DNA from: Candidatus Termititenax persephonae
GTDB lineage: Bacteria; Margulisbacteria; Termititenacia; Termititenacales; Termititenacaceae
Length of the DNA: 40,546 bases
Assembly (NCBI GenBank): GCA_003864475.1
Contig: BGZO01000012.1
Location: 1-40,546, forward strand
Reading direction: 5' to 3'
The notes beneath the pieces are model-generated. The model saw only the letters and a list, made by a program, of their open reading frames with translations, did no database searches and was not told the origin of the DNA. The translations under genes were made by a program, and so were the position numbers. How positions within the stretch are numbered: the stretch's first letter is position 1; each line of letters starts with the position of its first letter. This document shows positions 1 to 7,627 of the stretch, in pieces.

Positions 1-107
1 CGCGCGCGCCGGGGGGTAATAGTTACAATTTTGTCCTTATTTATCATATGCGTAATTATAGTACGCTTTTGGGTTTTGTAAAGTGTAAATTAACTACCAA
101 CACATTA

Positions 108-116
108 TGTTATAAT
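108..116 (+). promoter_or_regulatory. Extended -10 promoter for the DUF4160/DUF2442 unit
   Basis: The sequence reads TG-T-TATAAT, an extended -10 box, with no good -35 at 17 nt. Transcription would begin near 123, just before the GAGGAG Shine-Dalgarno (123-128) of the broken DUF4160 start. The same TGTTATAAT occurs in front of argH at 34737. Function is inferred from consensus only. Confidence 0.5.
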
Positions 117-134
117 TGCGACGAGGAGTGTTTT

Positions 135-178
135 ATGCCAGTAATTTCAATGTTTTAATGTTTTATGGAATAATTGTG
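135..178 (+). pseudogene. Remnant of a DUF4160 gene, broken by an 8-bp tandem duplication
   Basis: An ideal Shine-Dalgarno (GAGGAG, 123-128) precedes an ATG whose ORF reads MPVISMF then stop. The 8-mer ATGTTTTA occurs twice in tandem (150-157 and 158-165). Removing one copy gives MPVISMFYGIIV, which matches the usual start of DUF4160 proteins. The rest of that domain (about 70 residues) is missing, and the frame runs straight into the DUF2442 start at 193. DUF4160 and DUF2442 genes are commonly adjacent, which supports the reading. The duplication and stop are seen directly; the family assignment rests on about 12 residues. Confidence 0.55.
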
Positions 179-192
179 AGTAAGAAGATACT

Positions 193-438
193 ATGTTGCA
201 ACCCAAAATAAAAAAAGTGGTTCCGCTCAAGGACTATAAACTGTTATTGTCTTATGAAACAGGCGAGAACAAAGTTTTTGCGGTCAAGCCATATATTGCG
301 GGAAATTGGTATGGCGAGTTGCGGGATATTAGTTATTTCAAGACCGTACATTTAATTCCTGATGGCACGGGGATAGCATGGACGAACGGGCAGGACATTG
401 CCCCGCATGAACTTTATGAGCAAAGCAGTCCCCTGTAA
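193..438 (+). CDS. DUF2442 domain protein
   Basis: The 81-residue protein has the DUF2442 pattern: an N-terminal VxPLKDYKLLLSYETGE strand pair, a central G-x-W-x-G-x-L-x-D segment, and a C-terminal W-x-N-G-x-D-I-A-P-H-E-L-Y motif. DUF2442 proteins are small, often paired with DUF4160, and suspected to form toxin-antitoxin-like modules; no biochemical role is established. Its partner here survives only as a 12-codon stub just upstream, so this gene may be an orphan. The ATG at 193 has only a weak purine stretch before it, suggesting it was once translationally coupled to the lost gene. Confidence 0.75.
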   Translation: MLQPKIKKVVPLKDYKLLLSYETGENKVFAVKPYIAGNWYGELRDISYFKTVHLIPDGTGIAWTNGQDIAPHELYEQSSPL

Positions 439-459
439 ACCCCACTCGGAATTGCCTTG

Positions 460-924
460 CTAGGCGCAATACACCAAACAAATTTCCTGACAGTCGTTTT
501 GCCGCGGGCAGAGGCGGCACTCTTCCCAGATTTTTTGGGGCAGGAGTTCTTTGACGGACGGCTGGAAACCGATTTTGGTAAAAATCGGCGGCACATAAGT
601 CAGGGTAAATACTTTGGGAATCCCCAAGGCTTTGGCCTCAGCGAGACAGCGTTTGATGAGCCGCGTGGCGATGCCGCGCCGGGTGTATCCTTCCGCCACC
701 GCCAGCGACTTGATTTCTGAGAAACGGTTGGTGTAGAGGTGCAAGGCGGAGCAGCCGATGATTTTTTTGGGGGGAGCCACCGCGACGAAAAAATCCCGCA
801 GATTTTGCACCACCATGTCCGTGGAGCGTTCCAGCATCAGCTCCTGCCGCGCGTAACAATTGATGAGGTCGGTGATGGACGGGACATCTTTGATGGTCGC
901 CTTGCGGACGATAATTTTGCCCAT
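460..924 (-). CDS. GNAT N-acetyltransferase, ArgA-like (short N-acetylglutamate synthase type)
   Basis: This 154-residue single-domain GNAT protein transfers an acetyl group from acetyl-CoA to an amine. The acetyl-CoA loop is visible as E-G-Y-T-R-R-G-I-A-T-R-L around residues 78-89. The C-terminus carries a W-x-x-C-x-x-C-x-x-x-x-x-C pattern resembling the short ArgA-like acetyltransferases that make N-acetylglutamate for arginine synthesis. argH elsewhere in the window shows that part of that pathway is present. It is divergent from the glycerol-kinase-like gene, with only 32 bp between the start codons, and a TATGCT box on its own strand lies about 11 nt before the ATG. GNAT membership is firm, the substrate is not. 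Confidence 0.75.
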   Translation of the reverse strand: MGKIIVRKATIKDVPSITDLINCYARQELMLERSTDMVVQNLRDFFVAVAPPKKIIGCSALHLYTNRFSEIKSLAVAEGYTRRGIATRLIKRCLAEAKALGIPKVFTLTYVPPIFTKIGFQPSVKELLPQKIWEECRLCPRQNDCQEICLVYCA

Positions 925-945
925 GGGCGCATCTTAGCATATAAT
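917..945 (+). promoter_or_regulatory. Sigma70-type promoter, TTGCCC-17-TATAAT
   Basis: The -35 TTGCCC (917-922) and -10 TATAAT (940-945) are separated by 17 nt. The ATG at 957 lies 11 nt after the -10, so the expected leader is about 5 nt with no Shine-Dalgarno. The mRNA is probably leaderless. The -35 overlaps the start of the divergent GNAT gene. Confidence 0.65.
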
Positions 946-956
946 AGGCGGCATTC

Positions 957-2435
957 ATGCAGTATGTTTTAGCGATTAGCCAGAAACCTTTTGCGACGCG
1001 CGTGGTGGTCTACGACAAGTCCGGTACGGAAATTGCCGCCGCCACGCAGGCGGTCAAGCTCTCTGCTCCCGAACCCGGCTGGGCAGAGTATGTTCCCGAG
1101 GAGATTTGGCAGAGTGTCGCCGTGGGTTTGCAAAGAGTTTTATTAAAAATCCCGTCCAGCAAAATCCAGGCCATCGGCTTGACCAGTCAACGCGAGGCCG
1201 TCGTGGTGTGGGACAAGACGACAGGCCGTCCGATTTACAATGCGCTGGCTTGGTCGGATTGCCGTACCGCAGAACGTTGCGCCGTTTTGGGCAAGGACAA
1301 GAGCTTGGTCAATTATATTCGGCAAAATACGGGCCTGACTTTGGATTGTTATTTTTCAGCCCCCAAATTGGCTTGGCTGCTGAAGAATATTCCCGGCGCG
1401 TATATTCGTGCGCTCAAAGGTCAGCTGCTTTTTGGCACGCTCGATAGCTGGCTGCTCTGGAAGCTGACTGGCGGCCAGACACATGCGACGGACTATACCA
1501 ATGCTGCGCGGACGATGCTCTTCAATATCGGCCAGTTGCGCTGGGACAAGAAATTGCTCAAGAAATTTAATATCCCCGCCGAGCTGCTCCCGGAAGTTAA
1601 GAATTCCAGCGGCTTATTCGGCAGAACCGTGCCGCTCGGCAAACTGGCGGCCAATATTCCGATTACCGGTGTGGCGGGCGACCAGCAGGCTTCGTTATTT
1701 GGGCAGACTTGTTTTGAGCCGGGAACGGTCAAGAACACTTACGACGCGGGGGGATTTATGCTGATGAACATCGGTGCGCGTAAAAAAATCTCCAAACACG
1801 GCCTGCTGACAACTCTCTGCTGTGATTCGCGCGGTCGTCCGGTTTATGCCTTGGAAGGTTCAGTTTTTGTGGCGGGGACAGCCTTGGAATGGCTGCGCCA
1901 CGGGCTGCAAATCACCGGACAGACCGCTGACTTGGCCAAGATAGCGCGCGGCCTGCCCGACAATAACGGTGTTTATTTTGTGCCGGCCTTTACGGGCTTG
2001 GCCGCCCCGCATTGGCAAAACGCCGCGCGCGGAGTCATCTGCGGCATAACGCTGGCGACCACGCGCCGCCATCTGGTACGTGCCGCGCTGGAAGCTATTG
2101 TCTATCAGACCAAGGATGTGCTGAGTGCCATGCGGCAGGACAGCGGACTCAAAGTCTGGGAGGTCAAGGTTGACGGCGCGGTTGCGGAGAATGATTTTAT
2201 CTGTGATTTTCAGGCGGATATTTTGGCCTTGAGCGTGGTGCGCGCCAAGGCTCGCGATGCTTCCGCGCTGGGCGCGGCCTATCTGGCCGGCCTGCAGACG
2301 GGGTATTGGAAAAACGCCGAGGATATTCGTCGGTGCTGGGGCATTGATAAGATTTTTAACCGCGTCATGCCGTCCACCCAGTCCAATCTCCTCTACGCGG
2401 GCTGGCAAAAGGCCGTGCAAAGAGCGGTGCTGTAA
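957..2435 (+). CDS. FGGY-family kinase, glycerol-kinase-like, with altered ATP loops
   Basis: The 492-residue protein matches glycerol kinase (ATP + glycerol to glycerol-3-phosphate) along its length: T-S-Q-R-E-A (77-81), CYFSAPK (131-137), TNAARTMLFNI (181-191), GDQQASLFGQ (241-250) and the C-terminal SALGAAYLAGL block. The glycerol contacts of GlpK (Arg-Glu, Tyr, Asp) are kept as R79, E80, Y132 and D242. The nucleotide loops are not. The N-terminal DQGTTSSR-type phosphate loop is SQKPFATR (8-15), and the GTGCF motif is DAGGF (263-267). It may be a weak kinase, use another phosphate donor, or be a non-catalytic paralogue. I leave out glpK for that reason. It is followed 75 bp later by the DUF4914 gene. 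Confidence 0.75.
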   Translation: MQYVLAISQKPFATRVVVYDKSGTEIAAATQAVKLSAPEPGWAEYVPEEIWQSVAVGLQRVLLKIPSSKIQAIGLTSQREAVVVWDKTTGRPIYNALAWSDCRTAERCAVLGKDKSLVNYIRQNTGLTLDCYFSAPKLAWLLKNIPGAYIRALKGQLLFGTLDSWLLWKLTGGQTHATDYTNAARTMLFNIGQLRWDKKLLKKFNIPAELLPEVKNSSGLFGRTVPLGKLAANIPITGVAGDQQASLFGQTCFEPGTVKNTYDAGGFMLMNIGARKKISKHGLLTTLCCDSRGRPVYALEGSVFVAGTALEWLRHGLQITGQTADLAKIARGLPDNNGVYFVPAFTGLAAPHWQNAARGVICGITLATTRRHLVRAALEAIVYQTKDVLSAMRQDSGLKVWEVKVDGAVAENDFICDFQADILALSVVRAKARDASALGAAYLAGLQTGYWKNAEDIRRCWGIDKIFNRVMPSTQSNLLYAGWQKAVQRAVL

Positions 2436-2509
2436 AAAAAGACCAGTTTTTTTGCGTTTGTTTTTTCATTTAAATAGTGATATATATGGACTTTCATAAG
2501 GGAGGCTCT

Positions 2510-4390
2510 ATGGCAAATTTCTGGCAAAAATGGCGGTTATCTCCAGAGGTCAAGGCCGTGCTGGACAAGGCTCCCGGCGTGGTTTTTCCCGGGACCAAAG
2601 ACGAGGTGCTGGCCTTGGCTATGGGCGGACAGGATTATGTTTTTGAGGTCAATTACACCGTGCCGGGCAAGGGCGAGACTTTGGAGGCCACGGTCGTCAA
2701 ATGCCGCAACGGCTTGTCCGTGAATTTTCCCGAACCGCACATGCGCCGCCGCGACCCGGTTTGCATGTTTATCGGCGACAATGCCCCGACCGATAAGCCG
2801 CGTTTCAATGAGGCCTTTCCGCAATACAAGTTTGAGGACGTACGCCGGGATACTTTTGCCTGGTTGTCTCAGCAAAAGTTGGCGGTCATCTGCACCTACA
2901 TTGGCGGTCAAGAGACGGGGCTTTTTGGCCTGTTGATTGCCCCGGAAAATGCGGGCTGTTTTTGCGGAGCGTTGGCGGACATTCAAGGTTTGGTGCCGCC
3001 CAGCGACCTGCCCAAGACTTTTGCGCCCGACGCGATTATTTATCTGGCGCCCGTCTTTCGCCACACGCATTTCAACGGTCGTCAGGTGGTCGTCAATAAC
3101 CGCCTGCCCAATCTGCATGAGGTTTTTTCCTACAATCTATACCCGGGACCGAGCGCCAAAAAAGGCATATACAGCGTCCTGCTCGACATCGGTGAGCGTG
3201 AGCAGTGGCTGACCCTGCACGGCGCGGCGGTGCAGGTGGTTACGCCCTATGACAATATCACGACCATCCTGCATGAGGGCGCGAGCGGTAGCGGCAAGAG
3301 CGAGATGCTGGAGTACGCGCATCGCCAGACCGACGGCAGTCTGCTGCTGGGCGTGAATAAGGTAACCAAGGAAAATCTCTCCGTGAGCATGGACCAGACC
3401 TGCCTGTTGCGTCCGGTAACTGATGACATGGCTATCTCGCATCCGCATGACCAGAAAAATAATCCGCGCTTGGTAGTGCGCGACGCGGAGCAGGCTTGGT
3501 TTATCCGCATCAACCATATCACGCATTACGGCACTGACCCCAAGCTGGAACGCGCCTGTATTCATCCGAACGAGCCTCTGCTTTTCTTGAATATCGACGG
3601 GCGGCCCGGCTCGACGGCTCTGCTCTGGGAGCATATCGAGGATTCGGTGGGCAAGCCTTGCCCCAATCCGCGGGTGGTTTTGCCGCGCCAGCTCGATGTC
3701 GATGTGGTCAATTCCCCGGTGGAAGTGGATTTCCGCAGTTTTGGTGTGCGCGCCCCGCTCTGCACCGCGCAAAATCCGACTTACGGTATCTTGGGCATGT
3801 TGCACGTACTGCCGCCCGCGCTGGCTTGGCTGTGGCGTTTGGCGGCTCCGCGCGGTGATGCCAATCCGAGCATCCTAACCAAGGGCAGCAGCTTGGTAAC
3901 CGAAGGGGTCGGCACGTTTTGGCCTTTTGCGACGGGTAAGCGCGTGAACTACGCCAATCTCCTGCTCGACCAGATTGTCAGCACGCCGCAGACCAGATAT
4001 GTGCTATTGCCCAATCAACATATCGGCGCTTGGAAAGTCGGCTTCATGCCGCAATGGCTGGTCAGGGAGTTTCTGGCACGGCGCGGCGCGGCCAAATTTA
4101 AGCCGGAGCGTCTGGATGCGGCGCGTTGCACACTGCTCGGCTACATCCCTGACCAGATTAAAATAGAAGGCACGACTTTGCCGGACGAGTTTTTGCGCGT
4201 GGAGACCCAGCCGGAAGTTGGCGTGGCCGCCTATGACGCTGGCGCGAAAATCCTGACAGATTTTTTCCATACGGAGATTAAGAATTATCTTCAGCCGGAG
4301 CTTAGCCGTCTGGGGCAGGACATCATCAACTGTTGTCTGGAAGGCGGCGACTTGGAGGATTACAAAAAACTTCTGCCGATGACGTATTAG
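2510..4390 (+). CDS. DUF4914 family protein with HPr-kinase-like P-loop
   Basis: The start at 2510 is chosen because GGGAGG (2500-2505) lies just upstream; an in-frame ATG 11 codons earlier lacks a ribosome site. The 626-residue protein looks like the DUF4914 family, whose function is unknown. A clear Walker A, G-A-S-G-S-G-K-S-E (257-265), has the S-G-x-G-K-S-E form seen in HPr kinase/phosphorylase and related to the PEPCK P-loop. A nucleotide-dependent phosphotransfer role is therefore plausible but unproven. There is no signal peptide or membrane segment, so it should be cytoplasmic. It follows the glycerol-kinase-like gene on the same strand and ends 3 bp from a convergent small ORF. Confidence 0.7.
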   Translation: MANFWQKWRLSPEVKAVLDKAPGVVFPGTKDEVLALAMGGQDYVFEVNYTVPGKGETLEATVVKCRNGLSVNFPEPHMRRRDPVCMFIGDNAPTDKPRFNEAFPQYKFEDVRRDTFAWLSQQKLAVICTYIGGQETGLFGLLIAPENAGCFCGALADIQGLVPPSDLPKTFAPDAIIYLAPVFRHTHFNGRQVVVNNRLPNLHEVFSYNLYPGPSAKKGIYSVLLDIGEREQWLTLHGAAVQVVTPYDNITTILHEGASGSGKSEMLEYAHRQTDGSLLLGVNKVTKENLSVSMDQTCLLRPVTDDMAISHPHDQKNNPRLVVRDAEQAWFIRINHITHYGTDPKLERACIHPNEPLLFLNIDGRPGSTALLWEHIEDSVGKPCPNPRVVLPRQLDVDVVNSPVEVDFRSFGVRAPLCTAQNPTYGILGMLHVLPPALAWLWRLAAPRGDANPSILTKGSSLVTEGVGTFWPFATGKRVNYANLLLDQIVSTPQTRYVLLPNQHIGAWKVGFMPQWLVREFLARRGAAKFKPERLDAARCTLLGYIPDQIKIEGTTLPDEFLRVETQPEVGVAAYDAGAKILTDFFHTEIKNYLQPELSRLGQDIINCCLEGGDLEDYKKLLPMTY

Positions 4391-4392
4391 GC

Positions 4393-4566
4393 CTAAGCAG
4401 TCCTGGTAAGGCGAAAGCCGATAGACATGTTGCGATTAAGCGGGGTGATGAAATTATGGCGAAAGACCGAGGCATAGTAGGTGCTGGTGTCGTAGGTATC
4501 ATAAGCACCCTCCGCCTTCTCGCCCTTGACTATCCCCGCGTAACTGCCTGTGTATGCTGAGGCCAT
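4393..4566 (-). CDS. 57-residue protein resembling the C-terminus of SUMF1/FGE-type domains
   Basis: A complete minus-strand ORF of 57 residues starts at 4566 behind a GGGGGA stretch 5 nt away. Its last 25 residues follow the pattern R-x-N-x-x-x-P-x-N-R-N-x-x-I-G-F-R-L, the closing signature of formylglycine-generating-enzyme-like (SUMF1/PvdO) domains. The rest of that domain (about 200 residues) is absent, so it is either a remnant or a small protein of its own. It is convergent with the DUF4914 gene and divergent from the XRE gene. Family assignment is from pattern only. Confidence 0.4.
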   Translation of the reverse strand: MASAYTGSYAGIVKGEKAEGAYDTYDTSTYYASVFRHNFITPLNRNMSIGFRLTRTA

Positions 4567-4633
4567 AACCAATCCCCCAAAAACAAATCTATGAATATTT
4601 TAACATAATAATGATTTATATGCAAGACATTTT

Positions 4634-4663
4634 TTTACATATTTACCATAGAGCCAATAATAC
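4634..4663 (+). promoter_or_regulatory. Possible promoter for the XRE gene
   Basis: TTTACA (4634-4639) is followed after 16-18 nt by AATAAT/TAATAC (4656-4663). The surrounding 130 bp is very AT-rich and separates two divergent genes. This is a weak consensus match and the only candidate seen. Confidence 0.35.
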
Positions 4664-4696
4664 ACAAAAGCTACAATTTTAAAAAGGATAAACAAA

Positions 4697-5068
4697 ATGC
4701 ACAATGTAACGGATGATTACTTAAAACAGGCGATAAGCAGGAAGCTGGAGCAGCTCCGCCATAAAAGCCAGAAAACTCTCGAAGCCGCGGCCAGCTATTT
4801 GGATATGGATTACGCACAATACTATAGGATGATTAAGGGGCGCAATTTACCGCATCTTACGACGTTGCTCAAATTAAGCAATGCCTATGGCGTAGGTTTG
4901 GCTTGGTGGTTCAATGATTTGCCAAGCTTGTCCGTCAAAGAAAAAAAAGATATTCATAAAAACATTCAGGAAATGGAATTGTTAGAGCGTTTTCGCAAGC
5001 TTAAAACTAGAGCCAAGGGATTGGTCTTAAAGATAATGGAAGATATTGAGGCGGTCAGTCTAGCTTGA
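4697..5068 (+). CDS. XRE-family helix-turn-helix regulator
   Basis: The 123-residue protein carries an N-terminal helix-turn-helix of the Cro/C1 type (about residues 12-66: L-E-Q-L-R-x-K-S-Q-K-T-L-E-x-A-A, then Y-Y-R-M-I-K-G-R-N-L-P-H-L-T-T-L-L-K-L). A charged helical tail (80-120) probably serves for dimerisation. AAAGGAT lies 8 nt before the ATG. The last 14 bp overlap the end of the convergent citrate-synthase-like gene. A DNA-binding regulatory role is well supported; the target is unknown. Confidence 0.75.
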   Translation: MHNVTDDYLKQAISRKLEQLRHKSQKTLEAAASYLDMDYAQYYRMIKGRNLPHLTTLLKLSNAYGVGLAWWFNDLPSLSVKEKKDIHKNIQEMELLERFRKLKTRAKGLVLKIMEDIEAVSLA

Positions 5069-6818
5069 TTAGGTTATTGAAATTAATGTCAATGCCCACC
5101 ACGCCGATAATCTCCCCGGCGTTGATTAGAGGCCTGGAGACGGTAACGCACAGTTCGCCGATAAATTTAGACATGTAAAAGTCCGAGACCAAAACTTTCT
5201 TGGTGGCGATAGCGTCCTTAAACCAGCGGCGGTCGGCAAACTCACTGCCCAGACCGCTGTATTTATTTTGGTCTTCCTGCTGGGTGATATTGCGCGTGAT
5301 TTTATGCCCCTGGGCATCGACTACATACATCAGCTTAATCGCCGCCTCATTGTCCACGACTTCCTGCAAAATCGGCTCGATAACCGCCGCGTCCATAGCC
5401 AACAAAGTCGGCAGATTTTTCTTGAAGAGTTCGTTGATGACTTCCGCCGCCAGGCGGCTGCCTTTTTTCTTCAGGCCTTCGAGGTCGGAATGGAATAGGC
5501 TGGGCAGGTTTTTCTTCGCCTGCTCAATCAACTCCGCCTCCGAAATCGTGGAAACCCGGTCTTCCGCGTACTGCGCCATGACCCATTTGTATATCCGCTG
5601 TAGACGCGGGTCGTTCTTGTCAATCTTGCGCTCTTCGGGCAGACGGAAATAATTGTTGAGCCAGAGCGCGATGCCCGCCGTGCCGGACTTGTCGGTAATC
5701 GCCACGGACATGGGGCGGTTGAGCAGCGTGCCGGTATCAAAAATATTGTAAATGCGCTCGTTCTTGATGGCGCCGTCCGCGTGAATGCCCGCGCGTGTCG
5801 TATTAAAGTCGCGCCCGACAAAGGGTTGATTGGGCGAAATCGGGTCGCCCAAGTCATCGTGATAATAACGCGCCACCTCGGTGATAATCGTCGTGTCAAT
5901 GCCGCCTTGGTCGCCGCCGTGCAGGGCGATGTAGTCCATGAGCAGAGCCTCAATCGGCGCGTTGCCCGTGCGCTCGCCCCAGCCAAGTAACGTGCCGTTG
6001 ACCGCCGCACAGCCGTACAGCCAAGCCGTCGTGGAGTTAATCAGCACCTTGTGAAAATCATTGTGGCCGTGCCACTCCAGCAGCTCCTGCGGCACCCCGG
6101 CCTCTTGGTGCAGCATGTGAAAAATCTTGGGTATCGAGCGCGGCAAAGGCGCGTTGGGATACGGCAAGGCCAGGCCCAGCGTGTCGCAGGCACGAATCTT
6201 GATGGGTATCTTGGCCTGCCGACTACGCTCCATGAGAGCCTGCGCAAAAGGCAGGACAAAGCCCTCAAAATCCGCGCGGGTAATGTCCTCAAAATGACAA
6301 CGCGGGCGCACGCCCTCGGCCAAGGCGGCATCGACAATGCTCAGATAATCGTTCAGCACCTGCTCGCGGTTTTTTTTCAGCTTCAAGAAAATATGAAAAT
6401 CCGAGGACGAGGTGAGAATGCCCGTCTCCCGCAGACCCATTGCCTTGACCAGCTTAAAATCTTCCTTGACCGCACGAATCCAGCCCGTAATCTCCGGGAA
6501 TTTGTGTCCGAGTTCCAGGCATTTTTCCACCGCCTTCTTGTCCTTGTCCGTATAGAGGAAAAACTCCGACTGGCGAATCACGCCGTGGGGGCCGCTCAAT
6601 TGATGCAAAAACTCATACAATCGGACAATCTGGTCGATGTCATAAGGCGGGCGGGACTGCTGACCGTCGCGGAAAGTGGTGTCGGTAATCCAAGTCTGAG
6701 ACGGCCGGGCAAAAGGTACGCTGTTCTCTTCAAACGTGATGGCCGGAACTTTACTGTAATCAAAGTACTGTTCGTATAGATTCGGCTGGGTTACATTTTT
6801 CAGCTTATATCTTTTCAC
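5055..6818 (-). CDS. Re-citrate-synthase-like DRE-TIM enzyme fused to a Cache sensor domain
   Basis: Residues about 40-450 form a DRE-TIM metallolyase barrel. The signature T-T-F-R-D-G-Q-Q (47-54) and metal ligands H-G-H-N-D (near 249-253) are present. The run T-F-R-D-G-Q-Q-x-R-P-P-Y followed by G-V-I-R-Q-S-E-F-F-L-Y is typical of Re-citrate synthase and its homocitrate/isopropylmalate synthase relatives, which condense acetyl-CoA with a 2-oxoacid. Residues about 460-587 are extra and match the distal part of a Cache/PDC sensor: W-F-K-D-A-I, V-S-D-F-Y-M-S, then T-V-S-R-P-L-I and I-I-G-V-V-G-I-D-I. Cache domains are normally extracytoplasmic, but no membrane segment or signal peptide exists here, so it would act in the cytosol, perhaps as an allosteric module. 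Its ATG overlaps the previous gene by 4 nt. Confidence 0.75.
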   Translation of the reverse strand: MKRYKLKNVTQPNLYEQYFDYSKVPAITFEENSVPFARPSQTWITDTTFRDGQQSRPPYDIDQIVRLYEFLHQLSGPHGVIRQSEFFLYTDKDKKAVEKCLELGHKFPEITGWIRAVKEDFKLVKAMGLRETGILTSSSDFHIFLKLKKNREQVLNDYLSIVDAALAEGVRPRCHFEDITRADFEGFVLPFAQALMERSRQAKIPIKIRACDTLGLALPYPNAPLPRSIPKIFHMLHQEAGVPQELLEWHGHNDFHKVLINSTTAWLYGCAAVNGTLLGWGERTGNAPIEALLMDYIALHGGDQGGIDTTIITEVARYYHDDLGDPISPNQPFVGRDFNTTRAGIHADGAIKNERIYNIFDTGTLLNRPMSVAITDKSGTAGIALWLNNYFRLPEERKIDKNDPRLQRIYKWVMAQYAEDRVSTISEAELIEQAKKNLPSLFHSDLEGLKKKGSRLAAEVINELFKKNLPTLLAMDAAVIEPILQEVVDNEAAIKLMYVVDAQGHKITRNITQQEDQNKYSGLGSEFADRRWFKDAIATKKVLVSDFYMSKFIGELCVTVSRPLINAGEIIGVVGIDINFNNLIKLD

Positions 6819-7624
6819 TTGCCACCGGCCTTTCCGCCCCCGCGCATCACCTCATCAAGTAAGCCAGTGATTTTAGCACAATGCGCCAAAAACGGAAAAT
6901 GAAGATTATCGGCTGTTTTTAGAAATTGCGCGTCGGGACGCAGGGTCTGGATGTATTCCGCCTCGCGGTAAGGGATAATCCTGTCTCGGCGCGAGTGAAA
7001 AATGCCCAGCGGATAAGCGCTGGCGCGCAGTGCGTCCGTCAAATCGTGCTGATACAGGCTTTGCAGATAAGCCAAGGCGCTGGATCGATTGTTGATAAAA
7101 TATTTTTGCAGTAAAGTCGAGGCCGCCAAATCACTGCCCAGCAATTTATGGAAATATTTGACCGCCCGCGGAAAGTCCTGCGCACAAAGCGCGGAAAAAG
7201 TTTTCTGCTCGTCCGCTTGGCGTGAAAAAACCGCCGCGGAATTGATTAGCAGGACACCCCCCAGCCTGTCCTTGGCGAAGGGAGCGGTCGCGGTATTTTG
7301 CGGACAAGCGGCGTGCTGGGCGTACAAAAGCGCCAGCTGTCCGCCCAGCGACCAGCCCACCAAAATTGGCTCAAAAATATTTTTTTCCGTAAGAAATCTC
7401 CGTAAGGCGCAGACCGCCTGCTGATACGCGTCGCCTGCCCTGACCAGCGGCGGCGTAAAATAATACAGCGTGCGGCCCGCAAAATATTCCGCAAAGTTCT
7501 GAAAAATCTCCGCGCGGACGTTCCAGCCAGGGATAAAAACAATGGACTGCTTTGGCTTGCCGCTCTGGGGACTAGACCTTAACGCTGTCTTCTTCACTTT
7601 CATAACTTTCATATTCACTTTCAT
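6815..7624 (-). CDS. Alpha/beta hydrolase, BioH-like
   Basis: The 269-residue hydrolase has the nucleophile elbow G-W-S-L-G-G (about 90-95), an oxyanion-type F-I-P-G-W-N near residues 31-36, an Asp in S-R-R-D-R-I-I-P and a late His in N-L-H-F-P. These give a Ser-Asp-His triad like BioH/BioG carboxylesterases. The substrate is unknown. It lies between the fumarase-beta gene (3 nt upstream) and the citrate-synthase-like gene (4-nt overlap), so the three are probably co-transcribed. The 5' end has repeated MKV codons, so the start could be one of several in-frame ATGs. Confidence 0.7.
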   Translation of the reverse strand: MKVNMKVMKVKKTALRSSPQSGKPKQSIVFIPGWNVRAEIFQNFAEYFAGRTLYYFTPPLVRAGDAYQQAVCALRRFLTEKNIFEPILVGWSLGGQLALLYAQHAACPQNTATAPFAKDRLGGVLLINSAAVFSRQADEQKTFSALCAQDFPRAVKYFHKLLGSDLAASTLLQKYFINNRSSALAYLQSLYQHDLTDALRASAYPLGIFHSRRDRIIPYREAEYIQTLRPDAQFLKTADNLHFPFLAHCAKITGLLDEVMRGGGKAGGK

Positions 7625-7627
7625 AAA

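Noticed and set aside
1-16. CGCGCGCGCC followed by six G at the window start as a third poly-C element
   Set aside because: On the opposite strand it has only six C, no TTAACAGT in front and no visible hairpin pair; the sequence beyond the edge is missing.
4333-4560. 75-codon plus-strand ORF overlapping the end of the DUF4914 gene
   Set aside because: It lies opposite the small SUMF1-like ORF, has no ribosome site, and reads as a shadow.
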